Source: Actinomycetota bacterium (lineage in GTDB: Bacteria; Actinomycetota; Actinomycetes; S36-B12; CAIYMF01). From it: 9,613 nt of DNA. Where the stretch lies: positions 1 through 9,613 of the forward strand of contig WLOZ01000046.1 of assembly GCA_009699025.1 (NCBI GenBank), in the 5' to 3' direction. The position numbers were made by a program, and so were the translations under genes. The notes below the pieces were generated by a model, which was not told where the DNA came from, ran no database searches, and worked only from the letters and a program-made list of their open reading frames with translations. Every line of letters starts with the position of its first letter. Positions within the stretch are counted from its first letter, which is position 1. Shown here in pieces: positions 1 through 6,673 of the stretch.

Positions 1-57
1 CTCCCGGGTGAAGTCGAGCTCCCGGAGGAAGTCCCGGTTCTGCAGGTCCACAGCCAT
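1..57 (-). CDS. Ornithine carbamoyltransferase, N-terminal fragment (runs off the left edge)
   Basis: Only the first 19 codons are present, reading MAVDLQNRDFLRELDFTRE. This matches the start of the longer ornithine carbamoyltransferases (ArgF/ArcB type), which begin with a MAxNLxxRxFLxxxDFTxxE pattern. The enzyme joins carbamoyl phosphate and ornithine to citrulline in arginine synthesis, or runs in reverse in the arginine deiminase pathway, in the cytoplasm. The ATG at 55-57 has a GAAAGG Shine-Dalgarno seven bases upstream, which supports the start. The carbamoyl-phosphate and ornithine binding motifs lie outside the window, so catabolic (arcB) and biosynthetic (argF) roles cannot be separated. 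The N-terminus resembles the catabolic type more than the shorter HFLRDDDL-type ArgF common in actinobacteria. The call rests on a short stretch. Confidence 0.72.
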   Translation of the reverse strand, partial: MAVDLQNRDFLRELDFTRE

Positions 58-322
58 CGCGCTGCCTTTCACGTGGTGATCGCCGACTCGGAGGAGACGA
101 CTGACGAAACATTGAGTCTGGCAGACGGCTCTGGGCGGGGTTCGCCCGAGAGGTTCGGGGGCGGGTGCGCTGGGCGAGTCGGCCGGGCCGGTCAGCCGGC
201 GGCTGCAGCCTCGGAGTACGGGGTAACTAGCAGGTGATCGGCGGTGTTAAGCGGCTGCCACGCCAGTCAGCTGGTCGAGCGTGCCGGCCAGAGGCCGGCA
301 GTGGGGCGGTCGAGGAACAGGC
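58..322. other. Intergenic region without a convincing gene
   Basis: These 265 bases lie upstream of the carbamoyltransferase gene and downstream of DUF3040. I see no coding frame with family features. The stretch holds a GGGCG/CGCCC hairpin (133-147), a GGCTGCAGCC palindrome (201-210) and a strong hairpin at 282-300. It must contain the promoter of the carbamoyltransferase gene if that gene is first in its operon. I could not find a clear -35/-10 pair or an ArgR box. Confidence 0.6.
282..300 (-). terminator. Hairpin downstream of DUF3040, possible terminator
   Basis: TGCCGGCC and GGCCGGCA form a perfect 8-bp stem around a 3-base AGA loop, beginning 22 bases past the DUF3040 stop codon. No T-tract follows on the minus strand, so it would be a U-less terminator of the kind proposed for high-GC actinobacteria. 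It could also be an RNA-stabilising hairpin. Confidence 0.45.
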
Positions 323-730
323 TCACTGCTCGTCGCGACGACGGTTCCAGCGGTCTTCGACCCGGTTCATGAAGCCGCCTGACTGCTTCTTGCCGCCGGA
401 GGGCGCGGAACCACCTGTCGCATCGGTGTCGGAGGCGTTGGCCTCGGCCTCGGCCTCGGGAGCGGGGGCCCGCATGGCCCGCACGACTAGCAGCGCGCCA
501 CCGAGCATCAGCACGAACCCCAGCACGCCGACGAGCTCTTGGGCGATGGCAGCGCCGGTGACCAGCAGGGCGGTGCCGATGAGGAAGGCGAGCACGCCGA
601 GGGCCGCATGGCGACGATTGCCCCGACGGCCGGAGCCATCGCGCAGGGTGGAGGCGAACTTCGGGTCCTCGGCGTAGAGCGCGCGCTCCATTTGCTCGAG
701 GAGGCGCTGCTCATGCTCAGACAGTGGCAT
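323..730 (-). CDS. DUF3040 family small membrane protein
   Basis: This 135-residue protein fits the actinobacterial DUF3040 family. It has an N-terminal soluble segment (1-39) with the typical PLSEHEQRLLEQMERALYAEDP start, then two hydrophobic helices at about 41-63 and 66-86. An acidic Ala/Glu/Gly linker follows (about 88-115), and the end is basic and Arg-rich (FMNRVEDRWNRRRDEQ). The function is unknown. The layout suggests a small inner-membrane hairpin with both ends in the cytoplasm. The ATG at 728-730 has a strong AGGAGG five bases upstream. In many actinobacteria this gene lies between dinB and mraZ of the division cluster. Here dinB is the upstream neighbour as usual, but the downstream neighbour is a carbamoyltransferase. 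A perfect palindrome lies just upstream of the ribosome binding site. Confidence 0.85.
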   Translation of the reverse strand: MPLSEHEQRLLEQMERALYAEDPKFASTLRDGSGRRGNRRHAALGVLAFLIGTALLVTGAAIAQELVGVLGFVLMLGGALLVVRAMRAPAPEAEAEANASDTDATGGSAPSGGKKQSGGFMNRVEDRWNRRRDEQ

Positions 731-734
731 GGTG

Positions 735-741
735 ACCTCCT
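735..741 (-). promoter_or_regulatory. Strong Shine-Dalgarno of DUF3040
   Basis: On the minus strand, GAGGAGG is followed by five bases and the ATG at 730. It fixes the start of DUF3040 and lies seven to thirteen bases downstream of the 22-bp palindrome at 748-769. A structure formed by that palindrome could therefore influence ribosome access. Confidence 0.8.
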
Positions 742-747
742 CGCTCG

Positions 748-769
748 TGATGGAGCCGCGGCTCCATCA
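748..769. promoter_or_regulatory. Perfect 22-bp palindrome, candidate operator in the DUF3040 leader
   Basis: TGATGGAGCCG is followed immediately by its exact reverse complement, giving an uninterrupted 22-bp palindrome that ends 17 bases before the DUF3040 start codon. A gapless palindrome of this length is typical of a dimeric repressor site. As RNA it could also form a hairpin next to the ribosome binding site. I do not recognise the binding protein. Confidence 0.45.
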
Positions 770-782
770 GTTGGCTCACTCA

Positions 783-808
783 TCAGGATAGGCCCCCGGG
801 GGCCCTGA
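783..808 (-). terminator. GC-rich hairpin downstream of dinB, possible terminator
   Basis: GGCCCCCGGGGGCC (791-804) is a perfect palindrome flanked by TCAG (783-786) and CTGA (805-808), which extend the stem past a four-base bulge. It lies about 95 bases after the dinB stop on the minus strand. No T-run follows it. It could end the damage-tolerance operon, or be part of the DUF3040 leader if the promoter at about 846-851 is used. Confidence 0.4.
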
Positions 809-845
809 CGGGAACCCTCACCGGCCATCTGGATGCTGTGTATCG

Positions 846-851
846 ATTATG
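846..851 (-). promoter_or_regulatory. Candidate -10 element for DUF3040
   Basis: The minus strand reads CATAAT, five of six matches to TATAAT, in an otherwise very GC-rich gap about 116 bases upstream of the DUF3040 ATG. No good -35 hexamer is seen 16-18 bases upstream. If used, it would give a leader of roughly 110 bases containing both inverted repeats of this gap. Confidence 0.3.
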
Positions 852-901
852 CGCCGCCGGAGGCCGATTCGCCACCCGTCTCCTCAGGGACGTGTGGGAG
901 A

Positions 902-2173
902 TCACGGTGGTTCCACTGAATCAGTCTTCTCTGAGTCGTTATCGTCGAGGCCCTCGAAGTGCACTAGGCGGGCGGGCACCACTGCTCCGCGCCCGAAACG
1001 TCGGGTGGCAGCGTCGGCGGCGCGCTCGGCGTCGCGCCAACCGTGCTCGGGCGCATCGAGGAGCATCTGCTCGGGCGCATCGGCAGCGTCGAGGAGCCCC
1101 TCCACCCGAATGCCCACGAGCCGCAGGCGGGCGCGTTGTAGGCCGAGGGCCTCGTACAGTCGCACCGTGGTGGCGTAGAGGTCGCGCGCGACATCGGTGG
1201 GCTCGGGCAGGGTGCGGCTGCGGGTGATGGTGGTGAAGTCGGCGAATCTCACCTTGATCACCACGGTGCGGCCCACCACCCCAGCCGTGCGCAGCCGCCG
1301 GGCTACCTGCTCGGAGAGCCGCAGCAGCTCGCGGCGCACCACCTCGGGGTCGTCGACGTCGCGCGCGAAGGTCTGCTCGTTGCCGATGCTCTTCTCCGGC
1401 TCGTGCGCTGACACCACCCGGGGGTCGCGCCCCCACGCCAGCGCAGCGAGATGGGCTCCGAGGGCGGCACCCAGAGCACGTGTGAGGGTCGCCTCCGGAG
1501 TGTTCGCGATGTCGCCAACGGTCTGCAGGCCCAGCCGGTGGAGCTGCTCCTCAGTGCGCTCGCCCACCCCCCACAGCGCGTCGACGGGCAGCGGGTGCAG
1601 GAAGGCGATGACCTCGTCGGTAGGTACGACGAGCAGCCCGTCGGGCTTGGCCTTGGTAGAGGCCAGCTTGGCCACAAACTTCGAGCTCGCGACGCCCACC
1701 GAGCAGGTGATGCCCTGCTCGTCGTGCACCCGCGCCCGCAGCAGGTCGCCAATGAGAGTCGGAGATCCGATGCGGCGCACCGAGCCGGCGATGTCGAGAA
1801 AGGCCTCGTCGAGCGACAGGGGCTCGACGAGGGGGGTGATACTCGCGAAGAGCGCCATGACGCTGGCGCTCACCTCGACGTAGCTGCGGTGGTCGGGCGC
1901 CACGACGACCAGGTCGGCGCAGAGGCGACGCGCTCGCGACATAGGCATCGCGGAGTGGATTCCGAACCGGCGCGCCTCATAGGTGGCGGCGAGCACGACC
2001 CCGCGCCCGCCCTCGGCGCCGACGACCATGGGAAGCCCACGCAGCTCGGGCCTGCTGCGCAGTTCGACCGAGGCGAAGAAGGCATCCATGTCGACATGCA
2101 GGATGGTGCAGCCTGCATCGTCGGTGCTGAGGCCCTCCGGCCTGGCACCGCGTCGAATCTGGCTACGGCTCAT
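902..2173 (-). CDS. dinB: DNA polymerase IV, Y-family translesion polymerase
   Basis: This 423-residue protein is a DinB/Pol IV enzyme that inserts nucleotides opposite damaged or distorted template bases. The palm motif HVDMDAFFASVE lies at 26-37 and SLDEAF at 120-125. Together they supply the metal ligands D28, D122 and E123, so the active site looks intact, and F33 is at the steric-gate position. A helix-hairpin-helix region follows (about 195-235, with DALWGVGERTEEQLHRLGL). The little-finger domain runs to about 390. The N-terminal 20 residues are an extension common in actinobacterial DinB. The tail ends in an acidic segment, and I see no QxxLF-type clamp-binding motif. The ATG at 2171-2173 has only a modest AGGA upstream. 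The gene starts 34 bases after dnaE2, so the two are probably one transcript. Confidence 0.93.
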   Translation of the reverse strand: MSRSQIRRGARPEGLSTDDAGCTILHVDMDAFFASVELRSRPELRGLPMVVGAEGGRGVVLAATYEARRFGIHSAMPMSRARRLCADLVVVAPDHRSYVEVSASVMALFASITPLVEPLSLDEAFLDIAGSVRRIGSPTLIGDLLRARVHDEQGITCSVGVASSKFVAKLASTKAKPDGLLVVPTDEVIAFLHPLPVDALWGVGERTEEQLHRLGLQTVGDIANTPEATLTRALGAALGAHLAALAWGRDPRVVSAHEPEKSIGNEQTFARDVDDPEVVRRELLRLSEQVARRLRTAGVVGRTVVIKVRFADFTTITRSRTLPEPTDVARDLYATTVRLYEALGLQRARLRLVGIRVEGLLDAADAPEQMLLDAPEHGWRDAERAADAATRRFGRGAVVPARLVHFEGLDDNDSEKTDSVEPP

Positions 2174-2207
2174 GGCCCCATCCTGCCGCGCGGGCGGGCC
2201 CGGAGGC

Positions 2208-5200
2208 TCACCATCCGCTGCTGCCCGGGCTCGAGTGCCACACCTTCGACGGAGCGGCGCCGGGCTTGACAGCCTCGCCGGCTGGCCGCAGATCGGCGTA
2301 CGGCGACTGCCGGAAGCCGCTGGGGTGCAGCAGGACCCGTCGTGAACCGGGGCGCGGGTCGGCTAGGTCGCGCTCGGCATGCTCGGCCAGCAGCGCTCGC
2401 ACCGCCGGCATTCCCTCAGAGCGCCAGAGCAGGTCGATCGCGGCGAGGTCCCAGCAGCCGGTGGCACGGACCGACACCCCGCGCGGTCCGGTGCGGCGCA
2501 CCTCGCCGCGCACCAGCAGTAGCCAGGAGTGAAAAACGGTTTCGGCAAAGGGGCCCTGGGCGTTGTCGAAGAAGGTGGCGTCGACCGGCCCGGTGGCATC
2601 GTCGAGGGTGAGGAAGATGACCCGGCGCCCCGAGCGTACCGGCGGGGTCTGGGTCGCCACTTTCACCCCGGCGATCAGCACCTCCTGCTTCGACCGGGTG
2701 CGCAGCAGATCGCGGGCTCTCACCACGCCGAGCGCCCGCACCAGGGGTAGGTGCGGATCGAGCACGTGACCGCTGACGTCGAGCCCCAGCACCTGCATCT
2801 CGGCGTGCACTCGCTCGCCGGCGGTGAGTTCGGGCAGCCCACTCATGGTGATCTCGTCGGGCTGGTCGCCGAGGTCGAGCGCTAGTTGGGCGCCGGTGTT
2901 GGTGGCATCGCCCGAGTCGCCCGAGCCGCCCGAGCGTGCCGAGCCACCCGAGCGTGCCGAGCCGGCCGAGCGTGCCGACCGCGACCAGCGGTCGAGGTCG
3001 GCGACGGTGAGCAGCAGATCGCGCCGGGTGACGCGGTCGTGCCGCCGCCCACCCGATGACGAACCGACGATTCCGTGCAGCGCGTCGAAGGCCCCGGTGA
3101 CCACGAGCCGCTCGACCACCGGGCGTGACACCCCGGCCCGGTGCCAGAAGTCGGCGAGCGAGGCGAATGGCCGCGCACCGACGATGCGCGCCACCTCGTG
3201 GGCACTGATGCCCCGGACCTCAGACAGTGAGAGTCGGATTCCGTACTGCGCGCGACCCGTGGGTTCGTCGATGTCGATGGCGCTGTCGATGGCGCTGTCG
3301 ATGGCGCTGTCGTCACCCTCGACCCGCTCGACGGTGTACGCCTCGGAACTGCGGTTGACATCGAGGCCCAGTACCAGCACGCCCGACTGGCGTACGTCGT
3401 CGAGGATCAGCCGCTTGGGATACATGCCGGGATCGTGGGTGAGCACCCCGGCCAGGAAGGCCGCCGGATGGTGAGCCTTGAGCCAGGCCGACTGGTAGGT
3501 GGGCAGTGCGAACGCCGCAGCGTGTGCCTTGCAGAAGCCAAAGGAGGCGAAGGCTGCGAGCACGTCCCAGAAGGATTCGACCGTGGGCAGGTCGTAGCCC
3601 CGCGCGAGGGCCGCCGGGTAGTACCAGTCGCGCACCGCCGACTGGCCGTCGGGCGATCCCATGCGACGGCGCACCTCGTCGGCCTCGGCCAGTGAGCAGC
3701 CGGTGGTGACCGCCACCATGCGCAGCACCTGCTCGTGAAATACCACGACACCGCGAGTTTCGGCCAGCGCGGGCTTGAGGTCGTCGTGCAGGTAGCGCGG
3801 CATCGCCCACCCCTGCCGGGCCTGGAGGAACGGGGTGATCATGTCGCTCTTGACCGGGCCGGGCCTAAACAGCGAGATATCGATGATGAGGTCACCGAAG
3901 GTCTCGGGCGCAAACTTGCCGAGCAACTCACGCTGGCCCGGCGACTCGATCTGGAAGCAGCCGAGGGTACGGGTGGATCGGATCAGCTCGAAGGTGGCGT
4001 GGTCGTCGCGGGGTAGCGCATCAAGGTCGATGCGGCCGTCGGGTAGCAGGGTGGCTCCCCCGGCCCCCACCACCTGGTCACCGTCGACGCGCGCGACCTC
4101 GTCGATGGCGTGGGCCATCGCCGACTGCATGCGGATGCCGAGCACGTCGAGCTTGAGGAAGCCGAGTTCCTCGACGTCGTCCTTGTCGAACGGGCTCATG
4201 GGGAAGCCCGCGGCGCTCGGCTGCACCGGGGTGCGGTCGAGCAGCGACGCGTCGGAGAGCAGCACCCCGCAGGGGTGCAGCGCGATGTGGCGCGGCAGGC
4301 CGTCGAGTGACTCGACGAGGTTGAGGAAGCCGTCGAGCTCGCCCCGGGCCGCCAGCCGGCCGAATCCGGAGCGGCGCAGCTCGGGCAGGTCGGCGAGCGC
4401 TGCCCGCGCCTGACGGGCACGCACGTGGGGGAAGGCTTTGGCGAAGGCGTCGATCTCTCCCGGTGGCATACCGAGGGCAGCGCCGACGTCGCGCACCGCG
4501 TGTCTCACGCGATAGGTGTCGTACATCGCGACGCACGCCACGCGGTCGATGCCGAACCGCTCGATAATCGCGTCGTAGATTTCGGGGCGACGCGCACTCT
4601 CGACGTCGATGTCGATGTCGGGCAGGCTGCGGCGCAGCGTGGAGCAGAAACGCTCCATGAGCAGGCCGTGCTCGAGCGGGTCGACGCCGGAGATGCCGAG
4701 CAGGTAGGCCACGAAGCTGCCGGCCCCCGAGCCCCGCGCGGCCACCCTGATTCCGCGGGCGACGACAAGGTCGACTACCTCGGCAACGGTGAGCACGTAG
4801 CCGGCAAAGCCAAGGGTGGCGAACACTGCCAGCTCGTCGTCGAGCCGCTGGCGCGCGTCGGCCCTGCGCGGGCCGCGGTGATAGCCACGCCGGACGAGCC
4901 CCTCCTCGCAGCGGGCACTCAGCACGGAATCGGCACGTATCGCCTCAGCCGTGATGCGAGCGGGCTCGCGGCGCCGCTGCGCGTGCCGGGCGGGCACGGC
5001 CGCTCCCACTGACGACGGATCGAGCAGTACCCCTAGTTCGGGCACGTGCAGGTCGCCGAGCCCCACATCGACCACCGGGTCGAGCACGCAGCGCTCGGCG
5101 AGGGTGCGTGTGTCGGCGAGCAGCCCCTCGGCCGCACCCCGGGGGTTATGCGCACCTGCGGAGGCACACACCTCGTGGGCGATCGCCGCCATCGCTGCTC

Positions 5201-6107
5201 CCGCCTTCAGGTGTCCCTCGGCGTTGGCACGATCGAGGTGGCGGGAGTCGAGCGGCACGAGTCGGCGCACGGCATCGAGCAGGTCGACCACGCGGGCCGA
5301 CCCGGGGTCGGCGTGTCGTACCGCGTTGCTGAGCACAGCCCCGACCCCCTGCTCGCGCGCGAAGAGGAGCAGTCGCGCAGCCGCGGCGGTGGAAAGCGGA
5401 AGCCCCCGGTTGACGGCACCCTCGAGGTCGGAGGCGGCGAGTGTGTGATCGCGAGCTCGGTGCGAGACCACCTCAACCCGCAGTTCAGCCCCGAACGCCT
5501 CACGCCAGGGATGCAGGGCACGGGAGGCACGGTCGGGACGGCGGGCCATGATCGCGCGAGCCACCTCTGACTCAGGGCCGAGCAGCACGGTGACCGAGCC
5601 CTCGAGCCCATGCTGGTCGAGTACGGACGCGATGGCTGCCAGCGAGGTGACCGGCTGCTCGCGTGAGCCGTCGGGGGCAGCGGACCCAGTGGACCCAGTG
5701 GACCCAGTGGACCCAGTGGACCCCCATGAACCTGCCGTGTGCGACGCGGAGACGATGCGGCAGAGCGCCGCCCACCCCCGAGCGCCGCGCGCGAGCAGCA
5801 GCACCCGTGGGTGGCGCGGGTCGACGTGCGCCCCGCCGCGCACCGGGGTACGCGATCGCGTTCGTGGCGCGCTCTCGGCCAGCAGTGGCGCGACCGCGAG
5901 GTCGACCCCGAGCAGCGGCCTCACCCCGGCCTCACGACAAGCGAGGAGGAACTTCACCGCGCCGCCGAGGGTGTCGCGGTCGGTGAGGGCGAGCGCCGAC
6001 TGCCCGAGTTCGGCCGCGCGCGCCACGAGCACCTCGGGGCTCGAGGCGCCGTGGCGCATCGAGTGGCCGGAGGCGACATGCAGGTGCACGAACGGGTCGG
6101 AGGACAT
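2208..6107 (-). CDS. dnaE2: Error-prone DNA polymerase III alpha-type subunit (DnaE2-like)
   Basis: This 1299-residue C-family polymerase resembles the actinobacterial DnaE2 group used in damage-induced, mutagenic synthesis. Domains in order: a PHP domain from residue 8 (HLH, then ALTDRD at 40-45); the palm, with RGSGAGSFVAYLLGIS (458-473), catalytic PDIDID (496-501; D497 and D499) and KLDVLG (652-657; D654); FHEQVLRM (790-797); FGFCKAHAAAFALPTYQ (856-872); a tandem HhH region near 965-1010; and an OB fold near 1160-1200 (VLIAGVKV). The family is usually about 1050-1150 residues. The excess lies partly in low-complexity inserts made of tandem DNA repeats at about 128-142, 933-945 and 1044-1066. 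The ATG at 6105-6107 has no clear Shine-Dalgarno but lies 11 bases after the HEPN stop, which suggests translational coupling. DinB follows. DnaE1 is a less likely identity because of the operon and PHP signature. Confidence 0.9.
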   Translation of the reverse strand: MSSDPFVHLHVASGHSMRHGASSPEVLVARAAELGQSALALTDRDTLGGAVKFLLACREAGVRPLLGVDLAVAPLLAESAPRTRSRTPVRGGAHVDPRHPRVLLLARGARGWAALCRIVSASHTAGSWGSTGSTGSTGSTGSAAPDGSREQPVTSLAAIASVLDQHGLEGSVTVLLGPESEVARAIMARRPDRASRALHPWREAFGAELRVEVVSHRARDHTLAASDLEGAVNRGLPLSTAAAARLLLFAREQGVGAVLSNAVRHADPGSARVVDLLDAVRRLVPLDSRHLDRANAEGHLKAGAAMAAIAHEVCASAGAHNPRGAAEGLLADTRTLAERCVLDPVVDVGLGDLHVPELGVLLDPSSVGAAVPARHAQRRREPARITAEAIRADSVLSARCEEGLVRRGYHRGPRRADARQRLDDELAVFATLGFAGYVLTVAEVVDLVVARGIRVAARGSGAGSFVAYLLGISGVDPLEHGLLMERFCSTLRRSLPDIDIDVESARRPEIYDAIIERFGIDRVACVAMYDTYRVRHAVRDVGAALGMPPGEIDAFAKAFPHVRARQARAALADLPELRRSGFGRLAARGELDGFLNLVESLDGLPRHIALHPCGVLLSDASLLDRTPVQPSAAGFPMSPFDKDDVEELGFLKLDVLGIRMQSAMAHAIDEVARVDGDQVVGAGGATLLPDGRIDLDALPRDDHATFELIRSTRTLGCFQIESPGQRELLGKFAPETFGDLIIDISLFRPGPVKSDMITPFLQARQGWAMPRYLHDDLKPALAETRGVVVFHEQVLRMVAVTTGCSLAEADEVRRRMGSPDGQSAVRDWYYPAALARGYDLPTVESFWDVLAAFASFGFCKAHAAAFALPTYQSAWLKAHHPAAFLAGVLTHDPGMYPKRLILDDVRQSGVLVLGLDVNRSSEAYTVERVEGDDSAIDSAIDSAIDIDEPTGRAQYGIRLSLSEVRGISAHEVARIVGARPFASLADFWHRAGVSRPVVERLVVTGAFDALHGIVGSSSGGRRHDRVTRRDLLLTVADLDRWSRSARSAGSARSGGSARSGGSGDSGDATNTGAQLALDLGDQPDEITMSGLPELTAGERVHAEMQVLGLDVSGHVLDPHLPLVRALGVVRARDLLRTRSKQEVLIAGVKVATQTPPVRSGRRVIFLTLDDATGPVDATFFDNAQGPFAETVFHSWLLLVRGEVRRTGPRGVSVRATGCWDLAAIDLLWRSEGMPAVRALLAEHAERDLADPRPGSRRVLLHPSGFRQSPYADLRPAGEAVKPGAAPSKVWHSSPGSSGW
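2911..2979 (-). repeat. In-frame 18-bp tandem repeat in dnaE2
   Basis: CGAGCGTGCC recurs at 2931, 2949 and 2967, spaced exactly 18 bases apart and joined by GAGCC(A/G)(C/G)C-type linkers. Related CCCGAG units extend it to the left. It encodes a Ser/Ala/Arg/Gly-rich linker around residues 1044-1066, between the catalytic core and the OB fold. Confidence 0.85.
3274..3309 (-). repeat. In-frame 12-bp tandem repeat in dnaE2
   Basis: TCGATGGCGCTG occurs three times in perfect tandem (3274, 3286, 3298), followed by a partial unit. It encodes DSAIDSAIDSAID near residues 933-945, an acidic insert after the fingers region. Confidence 0.9.
5682..5726 (-). repeat. In-frame 9-bp tandem repeat in dnaE2
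   Basis: GGACCCAGT occurs four times in perfect tandem (from 5682, 5691, 5700 and 5709), with a fifth, diverged copy to 5726. It encodes a GSTGSTGSTGSTGS linker at about residues 129-142 inside the N-terminal PHP region. Confidence 0.92.
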
Positions 6108-6118
6108 CGTCAGCCAGG

Positions 6119-6586
6119 TCAGCCGACAGTGCTGACAGTGCTGACAGTGCTAACAGCGCGCGGCATGGCCTGCTGCAGCGGGAGCCCGAGGAGGTCGGCC
6201 ACGAGCGCGACGAACCGCTCGGAGTCGCGGAGCAGGTCGTCGGCCTCGCGCTCGGTGACCACGTGCGCGATTCCGGCCTCGGCCGCGGCCCGCTTGGCCG
6301 CGCCGCCCGCGAAGAAGGTGGCCCACTCGCCCAGCCCCGGAGCCACGGCCGGTAGCAGCACCCACACGCTACGGACGCGACGACGCGCGGTGGGGCGGGC
6401 CCGGGCCGCGAGCACCGCGGCCGCCGCCCTCAGCGCGGCAAGGTGCGCCGCGGAGTAACGCGCCGACGGGTCGGTGGCATAGGTCGACTCGGTGAGACCC
6501 CGGGCCGCGAGTGCCAGCAGGTCGCGTGCCGCCTGGGTGACCGGGATGGCTCCGGAGCGGGGCAGGTCGAGCAGGGTGGGTGACAT
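6119..6586 (-). CDS. SAV_6107-type HEPN domain protein
   Basis: From the ATG at 6584-6586 the protein has 155 residues. The start has AGGAG eight bases upstream, better than an in-frame start 42 bases further up. It is mostly helical and Ala-rich. Residues 41-60, RYSAAHLAALRAAAAVLA, resemble the conserved core of the actinobacterial SAV_6107 HEPN family. R43 and H48 form an RX4H pair, the spacing of the catalytic motif in HEPN ribonucleases. Nuclease activity is an inference, since this subfamily is not characterised to my knowledge. A second block (WVLLPAVAPGLGEWATFFAGGA) lies at 75-96. The last residues are a VSTVSTVSTVG repeat encoded by 9-bp tandem DNA repeats. It is followed 11 bases later by dnaE2, which places it in the translesion operon. 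Confidence 0.8.
   Translation of the reverse strand: MSPTLLDLPRSGAIPVTQAARDLLALAARGLTESTYATDPSARYSAAHLAALRAAAAVLAARARPTARRRVRSVWVLLPAVAPGLGEWATFFAGGAAKRAAAEAGIAHVVTEREADDLLRDSERFVALVADLLGLPLQQAMPRAVSTVSTVSTVG
6125..6156 (-). repeat. 9-bp tandem repeat at the 3' end of the HEPN gene
   Basis: GACAGTGCT is present three times in perfect tandem (6125, 6134, 6143) plus a partial, diverged fourth unit. It encodes the STV repeat at the HEPN C-terminus and ends 17 bases before the dnaE2 start codon. Confidence 0.9.
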
Positions 6587-6617
6587 CGTGGTGACTCCTC
6601 TCAGTCGGACAATTCGA

Positions 6618-6661
6618 TGCGGGGTCAATGCGGGGTTGGTGCGGGGTTGGTGCGGGGTTGG
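6618..6661. repeat. 11-bp tandem repeat between DUF6504 and HEPN genes
   Basis: TGCGGGGTTGG occurs three times in perfect tandem (6629, 6640, 6651), preceded by a diverged unit ending TCAA (6618-6628). It fills half of the 87-base gap between the two genes. The 11-base unit is not a multiple of three, which fits a noncoding position. On the minus strand it is the leader of the HEPN gene, ending 31 bases upstream of that start. Confidence 0.9.
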
Positions 6662-6673
6662 TGTACGCGCGGC

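Noticed and set aside
138..147. GGGTTCGCCC resembling a tRNA T-loop
   Set aside because: No acceptor, D or anticodon stems can be matched around it; it is better explained as a GGGCG/CGCCC hairpin.
234..677. Plus-strand open frame of 147 codons opposite DUF3040
   Set aside because: It is Ser/Pro/Arg-rich, overlaps the well-supported DUF3040 gene on the other strand, and has no family features; it is a GC-rich shadow frame.
1451..2269. Plus-strand open frame of 272 codons opposite dinB
   Set aside because: It lies fully antisense to dinB and the dnaE2 end, whose catalytic motifs are clear; its length reflects few stop codons at high GC.
2911..5726. Repeats in dnaE2 as a CRISPR array or mobile-element scar
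   Set aside because: Units are 9-18 bases, directly abutting without spacers, in frame and unrelated in sequence, so slippage is the simpler explanation.
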